The notes under the pieces: model-generated | Seen by the model: the letters and a program-made list of their open reading frames with translations, nothing else | Told to the model about the DNA's origin: nothing | Database searches by the model: none | Assembly (NCBI RefSeq): GCF_026627255.1 | Contig: NZ_JAPNLM010000006.1 | Location: forward strand, 1-64,000 | Origin: Streptomyces antarcticus | Lineage (GTDB): Bacteria > Actinomycetota > Actinomycetes > Streptomycetales > Streptomycetaceae | Reading direction: 5' to 3' | Length of the DNA stretch: 64,000 nucleotides | Position numbers and translations under genes: made by a program | Shown here: positions 16,933 through 25,235 of the stretch, in pieces | How positions within the stretch are numbered: the stretch's first letter is position 1 | How the letters are laid out: every line of letters starts with the position of its first letter

Positions 16933-19680
16933 TTACAGCCAGGTGTTGAACCGGCGGATGTACCAGGTCTTCACGAGCTGGGTGAGCGTGCAGTACGCGA
17001 GGAGCACGCCGACCAGCCACGGGAAGTAGTCCGCCGGCAGGGCCGTGAAGCCCAGCGAGGGGGCCAGCGGCGAGAACGGCAGCCACAGCCCGGTCAGGAC
17101 CGCGAGGACCGTCATCACCATCACCGGCCAGGAGGCGCGGGACTGGATGAAGGGGATCTTCCGGGTACGGATCATGTGGACGATCAGGGTCTGCGAGAGC
17201 AGGCCCTCGATGAACCAGCCGGACTGGAAGAGCGCCTGGTGCGCCTCGCTGTTCGCCCCGAAGACGTGCCACATGACCAGGAACATCGCGATGTCGAAGA
17301 CCGAGCTGACGGGTCCGATGGTGACCATGAAGCGGCCGATGCCCTTGGCGTCCCAGTTGCGGGGCCCCCGCAGGTACTCCTCGTCCATCCGGTCCCACGG
17401 CGTGGCCAGCTGCGCGACGTCGTAGACCAGGTTCTGGACCAGAAGCATGATCGCGAGCATCGGCTGGAAGGGGATGAAGGCGCTCGCGACCAGCACCGAG
17501 AAGACATTGCCGAAGTTCGACGAGGCCGTCATCTTGATGTACTTGATGGTGTTGCCGAAGGTGGTCCGGCCCTGGATGACGCCCTGCTCCAGGACGGTCA
17601 GGTCCTTCTCCAGCAGGATGATGTCGGCCGACTCCTTGGCGATGTCCACGGCCGTGTCCACCGAGATGCCGACGTCGGCGTCGCGCAGCGCGGCCGCGTC
17701 GTTGATGCCGTCCCCGAGGAACCCGACCGTGTGCCCGTCGGCCTGCAGGGCCCGTACGATCCGGGCCTTCTGGACGGGGTTGACCTTGGCGAAGACCGTC
17801 GTACGGGCGGCCAGCGCGCGCAGCGCGTGCTCGTCGAGGGCGTCGGTCTCGGCGCCCAGCACCACGTGCCCGACGTCGAGGCCGACGTCCGCGCAGACCC
17901 GGGCGGCGACGAGTTCGTTGTCGCCGGTGACCACCTTGACCGCGATGCCCTTGTCGGCCAGGCCCTGGAGCGCCCGGCCGGCGTCGGCCTTCGGCGGGTC
18001 GAGGAAGGCGAGGAAGCCGATCAGGGTGAGCCCGTCCTCGTCCGCGACCGTGTAGGTGTCCCGCGGTGCGGTGATCCTGCGGGTGGCGACGGCCAGGACG
18101 CGCAGGCCCTGCCGGTTGTTCTCCTCGGCGATGCGGGTGGCGCGCGCCCGCATCCGGTCGGTCAGCTCGACCCTGCTGCGGCCTTCGGCCGGGGAAGCTC
18201 CCGAACCCCGGTCCGTCATGTGGGTGCAGAGGTCCAGGACCTCTTCGACGGCGCCCTTGGTGATCATGACGTGCTCGGTGCGGCCGAGGTCGCCGACGAT
18301 CGCGTTGCGGTTCAGGACCACGGACATCCGGCGCCGGGCGAAGTCGAAGGGGATCTCGTCGACCATCGAGAACCGTGCGTCGACGACAACCTCCTCGGCC
18401 TCGTTGACGCGGTCGATGACCGCCTGGTCCATCAGGTTCCGCAGACCGGTCTGGAAGTGGGCGTTGAGGTAGCCGTACTCCAGGACCTCGTCGTCCTCCG
18501 TGCCGTGCACGTCCAGGTAGCGGTCCAGGACGATCCGGTCCTCGGTGAGGGTGCCGGTCTTGTCCGTGCAGAGCACGTCCATCGCGCCCAGGTTCTGGAT
18601 CGCGTTGAGCCGCTTGACGACGACCTTGCGCTTGGACATGGCGACGGCGCCGCGGGCCAGGTTGGCGGAGACGACCATCGGCAGCATCTCCGGCGTCAGG
18701 CCGACCGCGACGGCGACACCGAAGAGGAAGGCCTCGTTCCAGTCGCCTTTGGTGAACCCGTTGATCATGAAGACGACCGGGACCATGACCAGCATGAAGC
18801 GGATCAGCAGGAGGCTGACCCGGCGCACGCCGGTGTCGAAGTTGGTCTGCGGGCGCTCGCCGACCAGCGCGCCGGCCATCGAGCCGAAGTAGGTGCCGGA
18901 GCCGGTGGCGACGACGACGCCGGTGGCGGTGCCGGAGGTGACCGAGGTCCCCATCAGCACAAGGTTGTCGGCCTCGACCGGGTCGGTGGTCTCGTGCTGG
19001 CCCAGGTCCTCGGTCCGGGTGTCGGCCTTGGCGACGGGCAGGGACTCGCCGGACAGGGCCGCCTGGCCGACCATCAGGTCCTTGGACGTGATCAGCCGCA
19101 GGTCCGCCGGGATGAGGTCGCCGGCGGCCAGCTTGACCACGTCGCCCGGAACCACCTGGTCCATGGGCACCTCGAAGGTGGTGGGACCGGAGCCGCTGCC
19201 GGCCCGGCGCTGCACCGCGCACGTGGTGGTCACGAGCCGGTTCAGCGCGTCGGCGGCCCGGCCCGAGCGGAACTCCTGCCAGAAGCGCAGCAGTCCGCTG
19301 ATCCCCACCATCACGGCGAGGATGACGACGCCCGGGTCGCCGGGGTCCTGCCAGTACATGACCGCGGCCAGGAAGACCAGTACGGCGATGAACGGGTTCC
19401 GGTACGCCTTCGCCAGCTGGAGGTACCAGCGGGGCGCGCGCTCCTGGGCGACGGTGTTGGAACCGTGCCGCTCGAGGCGCAGCGCGGCCTCGGCGTGGGT
19501 GAGGCCGCTGCGTGAAGCGTCGACGGACTGGAGGACCTCGACGCCCGGGCGGGCACTGGCCGCGGCGAGCCGCTCGCCGACGAGCAGGGTCCGGGCCTCC
19601 AGCTCGGCGGCCTTGCGCTCGCGGCGGGTGCGGCCCGGCGGTGCGAGCTTCGCGGGGGTACGGGGGGTGAGCACGGTCAT
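16933..19680 (-). CDS. mgtA: Magnesium-translocating P-type ATPase MgtA
   Basis: The 915-residue P3B-type ATPase imports Mg2+ into the cytoplasm. The ATG at 19680 is chosen because GGAGGGAGGT lies just upstream. The order is a cytoplasmic N-terminus (~1-80), transmembrane pair, actuator domain with ALSGESLPVAK, second pair with VGLTPEMLPM, phosphorylation motif DVLCTDKTGTLTED, nucleotide-binding domain, hinge VTGDNELVA and GFLGDGINDAAALRDADVGI, then six C-terminal helices ending in RRFNTWL. Length and motifs are normal for MgtA. mgtC follows. Upstream lies a 247-base untranslated stretch with a 13-codon leader ORF and a C-rich segment, suggesting leader-mediated control by magnesium. Confidence 0.95.
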   Translation of the reverse strand: MTVLTPRTPAKLAPPGRTRRERKAAELEARTLLVGERLAAASARPGVEVLQSVDASRSGLTHAEAALRLERHGSNTVAQERAPRWYLQLAKAYRNPFIAVLVFLAAVMYWQDPGDPGVVILAVMVGISGLLRFWQEFRSGRAADALNRLVTTTCAVQRRAGSGSGPTTFEVPMDQVVPGDVVKLAAGDLIPADLRLITSKDLMVGQAALSGESLPVAKADTRTEDLGQHETTDPVEADNLVLMGTSVTSGTATGVVVATGSGTYFGSMAGALVGERPQTNFDTGVRRVSLLLIRFMLVMVPVVFMINGFTKGDWNEAFLFGVAVAVGLTPEMLPMVVSANLARGAVAMSKRKVVVKRLNAIQNLGAMDVLCTDKTGTLTEDRIVLDRYLDVHGTEDDEVLEYGYLNAHFQTGLRNLMDQAVIDRVNEAEEVVVDARFSMVDEIPFDFARRRMSVVLNRNAIVGDLGRTEHVMITKGAVEEVLDLCTHMTDRGSGASPAEGRSRVELTDRMRARATRIAEENNRQGLRVLAVATRRITAPRDTYTVADEDGLTLIGFLAFLDPPKADAGRALQGLADKGIAVKVVTGDNELVAARVCADVGLDVGHVVLGAETDALDEHALRALAARTTVFAKVNPVQKARIVRALQADGHTVGFLGDGINDAAALRDADVGISVDTAVDIAKESADIILLEKDLTVLEQGVIQGRTTFGNTIKYIKMTASSNFGNVFSVLVASAFIPFQPMLAIMLLVQNLVYDVAQLATPWDRMDEEYLRGPRNWDAKGIGRFMVTIGPVSSVFDIAMFLVMWHVFGANSEAHQALFQSGWFIEGLLSQTLIVHMIRTRKIPFIQSRASWPVMVMTVLAVLTGLWLPFSPLAPSLGFTALPADYFPWLVGVLLAYCTLTQLVKTWYIRRFNTWL

Positions 19681-19828
19681 GACGAATACCTCCCTCCACG
19701 GCGTCCGGGCAGCACGGAGCCGCACGGTCACGTGGAGTGATCATGGGTCGGCGCGCGACGGCACGAAGCGGCCGCGGGGCACGCCGGTGGGCATGGATGA
19801 CGCAGGCCCGACGAAGCCGTCAGGGCAT

Positions 19829-19854
19829 GCGGAGGGGGAGCGGGGGCAGGGTGA
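19829..19854 (-). promoter_or_regulatory. C-rich, G-poor RNA segment (rut-like) in the mgtA leader
   Basis: Read on the minus strand, the RNA here is almost all C with isolated U, A and G (for example CCCUGCCCCCGCUCCCCCUC), unlike the balanced GC around it. Such unstructured C-rich stretches are Rho loading sites. It lies between the leader peptide stop and mgtA. Confidence 0.45.
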
Positions 19855-19926
19855 CGCGCGGACGCGTGGGAGCTACGGCGTACCGCGGCCGTGCGCACTC
19901 AGGGGAAGGACCGGCCGAACCGAGGG

Positions 19927-19968
19927 TCAGCCGACGGGAGCGCTGCAAGGACTTCGATCGGGACTCAT
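19927..19968 (-). CDS. 13-codon proline/aspartate leader peptide upstream of mgtA
   Basis: The minus strand reads AAGGAGGTG, a 7-base spacer, ATG, then a short frame encoding MSPDRSPCSAPVG and TGA. The Shine-Dalgarno sequence (19975-19983) is a near-perfect match to the 16S anti-SD, stronger than those of most genes in the window. The peptide starts Met-X-Pro-Asp-X-X-Pro, recalling the enterobacterial MgtL leader (MEPDPTP...), where Pro/acidic codons destabilise ribosomes at low Mg2+ and steer Rho-dependent termination before mgtA. Position and composition suggest the same logic here. Expression is not shown. Confidence 0.55.
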   Translation of the reverse strand: MSPDRSPCSAPVG

Positions 19969-19980
19969 CCCGAACACCTC

Positions 19981-20262
19981 CTTGCGTAGAGCGCTGTCAT
20001 CACGGACGCCCGGTCCGGCCGGAAAGGCCGCAGAGGATCGGCGCCTTTGCGACCGTAGCACGATCGGGGCGACCGTTCTCTCCCCCTTCTGGCCGGTAGT
20101 GGCCGATTCGTGCTGCGTCAGCCTCTTGACGTCTGGAGGCGCAAAGGCTCGACTTAAGGTTCACAAGTTGGAGAGACGCCGGGGTCTCGGAGCGCCAAAC
20201 CGTCAGGGCCCGGCTCGGGGGGCGACGGCTTGCCGTCGCTTATGGGCAGGAGTGGATGAGTC
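19981..20262. other. Divergent regulatory region, mgtA leader and rok7B7
   Basis: About 280 bases hold the minus-strand promoter of the mgt operon and the plus-strand promoter of the ROK gene. I cannot place either -10/-35 with confidence. A short hairpin, GGCGACGG-CTT-GCCGTCGC, lies near 20220-20240, within the likely rok leader. Confidence 0.4.
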
Positions 20263-21477
20263 GTGCAGACTCCCGGATCGCAGTCTTCGCTGCATCGAGC
20301 GAATCTGGAACGGGTCGTGCGGGCGGTGCGGCTCGCGGGATCGCTGACCCAGGCGGAGATCGCCCGTGCCACCGGACTGTCGGCGGCCACGGTCTCCAAC
20401 ATCGTCCGGGAACTGAAGGAAGCCGGGACCGTCGAGGTCACGGACACCTCGGCCGGCGGCCGGCGGGCCCGGAGCGTCTCGCTCAGCGGGGACGCGGGCA
20501 TCGTCATCGGCGTCGACTTCGGCCACACCCACCTGCGCGTGGCGGTCGGGAACCTCGCCCACCAGGTGCTGGCCGAGGAGGCCGAGCCGCTGGACGTCGA
20601 CGCCTCCTGGGCGGACGGCTTCAACCGGGCCGAAACCCTGGTCGGACGGCTGGTCGCGGGCGTCGGGGTGGGCCTGGACAAGGTCATCGGCGTCGGACTG
20701 GGCGTGCCGGGGCCCATCGACGTGGAGTCCGGGACCCTGGGCTCGACCGCGATCCTGCCGGGCTGGGCCGGGATCAACCCCCGCCAGGAGCTCTCGCAGC
20801 GCCTCGGGGTGCCCGTGTACGTGGACAACGACGCCAACCTCGGCGCGCTCGGAGAGCTGGTCTGGGGCAGCGGCCGGGGGGTCAAGGACCTCGCGTACAT
20901 CAAGGTCGCCAGCGGTGTGGGCGCCGGGCTGGTGATCAACGGCCAGATCTACCGGGGGCCGGGCGGCACGGCCGGCGAGATCGGGCACATCACGCTGGAC
21001 GAGTCGGGCCCGGTCTGCCGCTGCGGCAACCGCGGCTGCCTGGAGACCTTCGCGGCCGCCCGGTACGTCCTGCCGCTCCTCCAGGGCACCCACGGGCCGG
21101 AGTTGACGATGGAGCGGGTGGTGGAGCTGGCCCGCGGCGGCGACCCCGGCTGCCGCCGGGTGATCACGGACGTGGGCCGCCACATCGGCAGCGGCGTGGC
21201 CAGCCTCTGCAACCTCCTGAACCCGAGCCGGGTGGTCCTGGGCGGTTCGCTGGCGGATGCCGGTGAACTGGTCCTGGCCCCCATCCGTGAATCAGTGGGG
21301 AGGTACGCGATCCCGAGCGCGGCCCGGCAGTTGTCGGTGCTCACCGGGTCGCTCGGGGGGCGGGCCGAGGTGCTGGGGGCGCTGGCCCTCGTGCTCAGTG
21401 AAATGGGCGATTCGACGCTTTTGTCGGATCATGGGAGTGGAGTGCGAGCACCAGTCGTCTTGTCTTCAGGTAGATAA
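20263..21477 (+). CDS. rok7B7: ROK-family transcriptional regulator Rok7B7
   Basis: This 404-residue ROK protein starts with GTG at 20263, with GGAG 11 bases upstream. Residues ~10-70 are a winged helix (LTQAEIARATGLSAATVSNIVRELKEAG). Residues ~78-390 are the sugar-kinase-like ROK fold: an ATP-like site VIGVDFGHTHLRVAVG, catalytic-site remnant YVDNDANLGALGE, and the zinc knuckle CRCGNRGCLE. In S. coelicolor Rok7B7 lies next to the xylose transporter xylFGH and the GlcNAc transporter ngcEFG and influences both, plus carbon control and antibiotic production. The same neighbours occur here, so the assignment is firm on context. Confidence 0.92.
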   Translation: MQTPGSQSSLHRANLERVVRAVRLAGSLTQAEIARATGLSAATVSNIVRELKEAGTVEVTDTSAGGRRARSVSLSGDAGIVIGVDFGHTHLRVAVGNLAHQVLAEEAEPLDVDASWADGFNRAETLVGRLVAGVGVGLDKVIGVGLGVPGPIDVESGTLGSTAILPGWAGINPRQELSQRLGVPVYVDNDANLGALGELVWGSGRGVKDLAYIKVASGVGAGLVINGQIYRGPGGTAGEIGHITLDESGPVCRCGNRGCLETFAAARYVLPLLQGTHGPELTMERVVELARGGDPGCRRVITDVGRHIGSGVASLCNLLNPSRVVLGGSLADAGELVLAPIRESVGRYAIPSAARQLSVLTGSLGGRAEVLGALALVLSEMGDSTLLSDHGSGVRAPVVLSSGR

Positions 21478-21594
21478 CGGATGGCACCGTTGTCATCTCG
21501 TTAAGGATTCACTCCTTGACGGCAAAACGCGGCCGGGGTTGACTCACATCCACCTCGGCCGCAGTGTTGCGGCCTCGTCAGGGAGGTTCAAGTA

Positions 21595-22704
21595 ATGAAC
21601 ACTCGTATGCGTAGAGCCGCCGTAGCCGTTGCCGCCGGCGCCATGGCCGTCTCGCTTGCCGCTTGTGGCAGTGCGAAGGAGGCCGGCGACAAGCCGAAGG
21701 ACTCCGCCGCGGTCGGCGACGCCATCAAGGTCGGGCTGCTCCTTCCGGAGAACCAGACCGCGCGGTACGAGAAGTTCGACAAGCCGCTGATCGAGAAGAA
21801 GGTCGCCGAACTGACCCGCGGCAAGGGCGAGGTCGTCTACGCCAACGCCAAGCAGGACGCGACCACGCAGAACTCCCAGGTCGACACGATGATCACCAAC
21901 AAGGTGAACGTCCTCATCGTGGACGCGGTGGACTCCAAGGCCATCGCCGGCGCGGTCAAGCGGGCCAAGGACGCCGGCATCCCGGTCGTCGCCTACGACC
22001 GCCTTGCCGAGGGCCCGATCGACGCCTACACCTCCTTCGACAACGAAGAGGTCGGCAAGGTCCAGGGCAAGGCGCTGCTGGAGGCGCTGGGCGACAAGGC
22101 CAAGGACGGCCAGATCGTCATGATGAACGGTTCGGTTACCGACCCGAACGCCAAACTCTTCAAGTCCGGTGCCCACTCCGTCCTCGACGGCAAGGTGAAC
22201 ATCGGCAAGGAGTACGACACGGTCGAGTGGAAGCCGGAGAACGCCAACACCAACATGGCGGCGGCCCTCTCGGCGCTCGGCAAGGACAAGGTCGTCGGCG
22301 TCTACTCCGCCAACGACGGCATGGCCGGCGGCATCATCACCGCCCTCAAGGCGGCCGGCCTGTCCACCCTGCCCCCGGTCACCGGCCAGGACGCCGAACT
22401 CGCCGGTGTGCAGCGGATCGTGTCGGGCGAGCAGTTCATGAGCGTCTACAAGCCCTACGCCCCCGAGGCCTCGGCCGCGGCGGAGATGGCCGTCGCCCTC
22501 GCCAAGGGCGAGAAGATCGACGGGATCATCAACCAGAAGGTCGACAGCCCGACCACCAAGGCCGTCCCGTCCGTCCTGATCCCGGTCGTCTCGCTCACCA
22601 AGGCGAACATCAACGACACCGTCGTCAAGGACGGCGTCTACAAGGTCGAAGAGATCTGCACCGACAAGTACGCGGCCGCCTGCGCCACCGCCGGCATCAA
22701 GTAA
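21595..22704 (+). CDS. xylF: Xylose ABC transporter substrate-binding lipoprotein XylF
   Basis: The 369-residue protein has a signal peptide with lipobox SLAACGSA, so it is a lipid-anchored extracytoplasmic binding protein. The rest is the periplasmic binding protein 4 fold used for pentoses: VGLLLPENQTARYEKFD at ~46-62, then VLIVDAVDSKAIAGAV, VVAYDRL, YSANDGMAGGI and PPVTGQDAELAGVQ. It starts 117 bases after rok7B7, probably from its own promoter, and precedes xylG and xylH. A hairpin just after its stop may let it be made in excess of the membrane parts, as is usual for binding proteins. Confidence 0.9.
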   Translation: MNTRMRRAAVAVAAGAMAVSLAACGSAKEAGDKPKDSAAVGDAIKVGLLLPENQTARYEKFDKPLIEKKVAELTRGKGEVVYANAKQDATTQNSQVDTMITNKVNVLIVDAVDSKAIAGAVKRAKDAGIPVVAYDRLAEGPIDAYTSFDNEEVGKVQGKALLEALGDKAKDGQIVMMNGSVTDPNAKLFKSGAHSVLDGKVNIGKEYDTVEWKPENANTNMAAALSALGKDKVVGVYSANDGMAGGIITALKAAGLSTLPPVTGQDAELAGVQRIVSGEQFMSVYKPYAPEASAAAEMAVALAKGEKIDGIINQKVDSPTTKAVPSVLIPVVSLTKANINDTVVKDGVYKVEEICTDKYAAACATAGIK

Positions 22705-22712
22705 GGCCCCCC

Positions 22713-22733
22713 GTCGCCCGCCCGCAGGGCGAC
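22713..22733 (+). terminator. Attenuator/stabilising hairpin between xylF and xylG
   Basis: GTCGCCC (22713-22719) pairs with GGGCGAC (22727-22733) around a 7-base loop, 9 bases after the xylF stop. With no run of T following, partial termination or 3'-end protection is more likely than full termination. Confidence 0.5.
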
Positions 22734-22896
22734 CCCCGCGCCTGTCCGGCGCCCCGCCCCTTCTTACCCCGCCACCCGCGGGGCGCCGGGCAGAAACGTT
22801 TCACCCGTCTTGCTCCCGCTCTACCCCCCCATTCGCCCCGCTCCTGCTCTTTTGCACGACATCCCCGCCGGTCAGGCGGCGAAGGAGATGGTTCAT

Positions 22897-23676
22897 GTGT
22901 CCGCTGCGCCCGTGCTGGCGTTGCGAGGGGTCTCGAAGCGGTTCGGCGCCGTTCAGGCCCTGACCGACGTAGAACTCGAGATCCACTCCGGTGAGGTGGT
23001 CGCCCTGGTGGGCGACAACGGCGCCGGCAAGTCCACGCTGGTCAAGACGATCGCCGGCGTGCACCCCATCGATGACGGTGTCATCGAGTGGGAGGGCCGC
23101 CCGGTCTCCATCGGCAAGCCCCACGACGCCCAGAACCTGGGCATCGCGACGGTCTACCAGGACCTCGCGCTGTGCGACAACATCGACGTCGTCGGCAACC
23201 TCTTCCTCGGCCGCGAGCTCAAGCGCCGCGGTGTCCTCGACGAGGTGGAGATGGAGCGCCGCGCCCGCGAGCTCCTCACCACCCTGTCCATCCGGATCCC
23301 CAGTGTCCGGATTCCCATCGCCTCGCTCTCCGGCGGTCAGCGCCAGACCGTGGCGATCGCCCGCTCGATGCTCGGCGAGCCCCAGCTCGTCATCCTCGAC
23401 GAGCCCACCGCCGCCCTCGGTGTCGAGCAGACCGCACAGGTCCTCGACCTCGTGGAGCGGCTGCGCGAGCGCGGCCACGCCGTGATCCTCATCAGCCACA
23501 ACATGGCCGATGTGAAGGCGGTCGCCGACAAGGTGGCCGTCCTGCGGCTGGGCCGCAACAACGGTGTCTTCAGCGTCGCCGACACCTCGCAGGAAGAGAT
23601 CATCTCCGCCATCACGGGAGCCACGGACAACGCCGTGACCCGCCGCGCGGCCCGCACCGGGGAGGCCCGCAAGTGA
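22897..23676 (+). CDS. xylG: Xylose ABC transporter ATP-binding protein XylG
   Basis: GTG at 22897 is chosen because AAGGAG (22882-22887) lies 9 bases upstream; the nearer ATG at 22888 abuts it. The 259-residue protein is a single ATPase domain: Walker A GDNGAGKST, Q-loop TVYQDLALCD, signature LSGGQRQ, Walker B LVILDEPTAAL, H-loop LISHN. Many sugar transporters of the RbsA/XylG type have two fused ATPase domains of ~500 residues. This one has only one, as in streptomycete XylG. Its stop overlaps the xylH start. Confidence 0.92.
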   Translation: MSAAPVLALRGVSKRFGAVQALTDVELEIHSGEVVALVGDNGAGKSTLVKTIAGVHPIDDGVIEWEGRPVSIGKPHDAQNLGIATVYQDLALCDNIDVVGNLFLGRELKRRGVLDEVEMERRARELLTTLSIRIPSVRIPIASLSGGQRQTVAIARSMLGEPQLVILDEPTAALGVEQTAQVLDLVERLRERGHAVILISHNMADVKAVADKVAVLRLGRNNGVFSVADTSQEEIISAITGATDNAVTRRAARTGEARK

Positions 23677-24983
23677 GCACCGAGAACCCTGCCCCGCTCC
23701 ACAAGACGACGGACGGCGTCGGCGGCCACACGGTCGTCAACCCGGCCGCCGCGGCGGACGCCATCCCCGCCGTGGACCCGCGCCTGCTCGTCCGCGAGCA
23801 GGGCCTCGCCGGATACCTGAGCGAGTTCGGCCGCAAGATGAAGGCCGGCGACCTGGGGTCCATCCCCGTCGTCATCGGCCTGATCATCATCTGGGGCATC
23901 TTCCAGGGGCTGAACGCGAACTTCCTCTCCCCGGAGAACCTCACCAACATCGCGATCACGATGACCGCCACCGGCATGATGGCCGTCGGCATCATCTTCG
24001 TGCTGCTGCTCGGCGAGATCGACCTCTCGGTCGGCTCGGTCAGCGGCGTCTCGGGCGCCATCGTCGCCGTCCTGTCGGTCACCCACGGCATGAACGAGTG
24101 GCTGGCCATCCTCGCGGCGGTCGCGGGCGGCGCCCTCATCGGCTCCATCCACGGCTTCTTCTTCGCCCGGATCGGTGCCCCGGCCTTCGCCGTCACCCTG
24201 TCGGGCCTGCTGTTCTGGTCCGGCGCGATGCTGCAGATCCTCGGCAGCAACGGCACGATCAACCTGGACTCCGACGGCGTGGTCGGCAAGCTGACCACGT
24301 ACTTCTTCTCGGACGTGGCCGTCGGCTACGCCCTGGCCGCCGTCGCGGTGGTCGGCTACTTCCTCGGCTCCTTCTTCGACGCCCGGCGTCGCGAGGCCGC
24401 CGGGGTGCCCTCCCGGCCCATGGGCGAGATCCTGCTGCGCACCGGCCTGCTCGCGGTGTTCACCTTCGGTCCGGCCCTCGTGTTCAACCAGTACAAGGGC
24501 CTGCCGCTCGCGGTGGTGCTCTTCATCCTGGCCCTGGTCGGTACGGACTTCCTCCTGCGCCGCACCACCTTCGGCCGCCAGGTCTTCGCACTCGGCGGCA
24601 GCGTCGAGGCGTCCCGGCGGGCCGGCATCAACATCAACCGGGTCCGGATCACGGTCTTCGCGATCGCCGGCACCTTCGCCGCCATCGGCGGGCTCTTCTG
24701 GGCCTCCAAGATCGCGGCGGCCAACCAGAGCGCCGGCGCCGGCGACCTGCTGATGAACGTCATCGCCGCGGCCGTCATCGGCGGCACCAGCCTCTTCGGC
24801 GGCCGGGGCCGGACCTGGAACGCCCTCCTCGGCGTCATGGTCATCACCTCCATCCAGTACGGTCTGGCCCTGGAGGGCATCGCGACTCCGATCCAGTACA
24901 TGATCACCGGTGCGGTGCTGCTGGCCACCGTGGTGATCGACTCGGTCACGCGCAAGACCCAGAAGACCGCCGGACGTGCCTGA
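23673..24983 (+). CDS. xylH: Xylose ABC transporter permease XylH
   Basis: The 436-residue membrane protein starts with GTG at 23673 inside the xylG stop (GTGA overlap), so translation is coupled. After ~65 soluble residues come about ten hydrophobic segments. GEIDLSVGSVSGVSGAIVA marks the branched-chain/ribose-type permease family, with ALGGSVEASRRAGININRVRI as the ATPase-contacting loop and AAVIGGTSLFGGRG near the end. With XylF and XylG it forms the pentose importer. A strong terminator at 25026-25058 closes the operon. Confidence 0.92.
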   Translation: MSTENPAPLHKTTDGVGGHTVVNPAAAADAIPAVDPRLLVREQGLAGYLSEFGRKMKAGDLGSIPVVIGLIIIWGIFQGLNANFLSPENLTNIAITMTATGMMAVGIIFVLLLGEIDLSVGSVSGVSGAIVAVLSVTHGMNEWLAILAAVAGGALIGSIHGFFFARIGAPAFAVTLSGLLFWSGAMLQILGSNGTINLDSDGVVGKLTTYFFSDVAVGYALAAVAVVGYFLGSFFDARRREAAGVPSRPMGEILLRTGLLAVFTFGPALVFNQYKGLPLAVVLFILALVGTDFLLRRTTFGRQVFALGGSVEASRRAGININRVRITVFAIAGTFAAIGGLFWASKIAAANQSAGAGDLLMNVIAAAVIGGTSLFGGRGRTWNALLGVMVITSIQYGLALEGIATPIQYMITGAVLLATVVIDSVTRKTQKTAGRA

Positions 24984-25025
24984 CCGCACGCCCGGAAGCG
25001 ACATCCGCCGGTAAGACCGGTCACA

Positions 25026-25058
25026 GTGCCCGGTGCCACTTCGTGTGGCACCGGGCAC
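25026..25058 (+). terminator. Terminator after xylH
   Basis: GTGCCCGGTGCCAC (25026-25039) is exactly complementary to GTGGCACCGGGCAC (25045-25058), with loop TTCGT, 42 bases after the xylH stop. Confidence 0.8.
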
Positions 25059-25070
25059 CGATGCGTGTAA

Positions 25071-25094
25071 ATACCCGTACACCTGTGCGGGTAT
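25071..25094. promoter_or_regulatory. Inverted repeat ATACCCG-N10-CGGGTAT upstream of dxs
   Basis: The 7-bp arms lie at 25071-25077 and 25088-25094 in the AT-richer stretch before dxs. It is a possible operator or promoter-associated element; the binder is unknown. Confidence 0.35.
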
Positions 25095-25235
25095 ACGCCC
25101 GTTTGGGATGTGTGACCCCACAGCGGTGTGTACATGTATGACAAAGGTGTGACACCGCCGGGACGGCCCGATGACCGCGCCCGCGAGCGGAACATTAGAC
25201 TCGTCAGACCAGCTGGCGACTGCAAGGAGGCACGG

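Noticed and set aside
16384..19515. 1043-codon open frame antisense to mgtA/mgtC
   Set aside because: It crosses two real genes and has no start context or domain.
22888..22890. ATG as the start of xylG
   Set aside because: It directly abuts the AAGGAG ribosome site. GTG at 22897 has the correct spacing.
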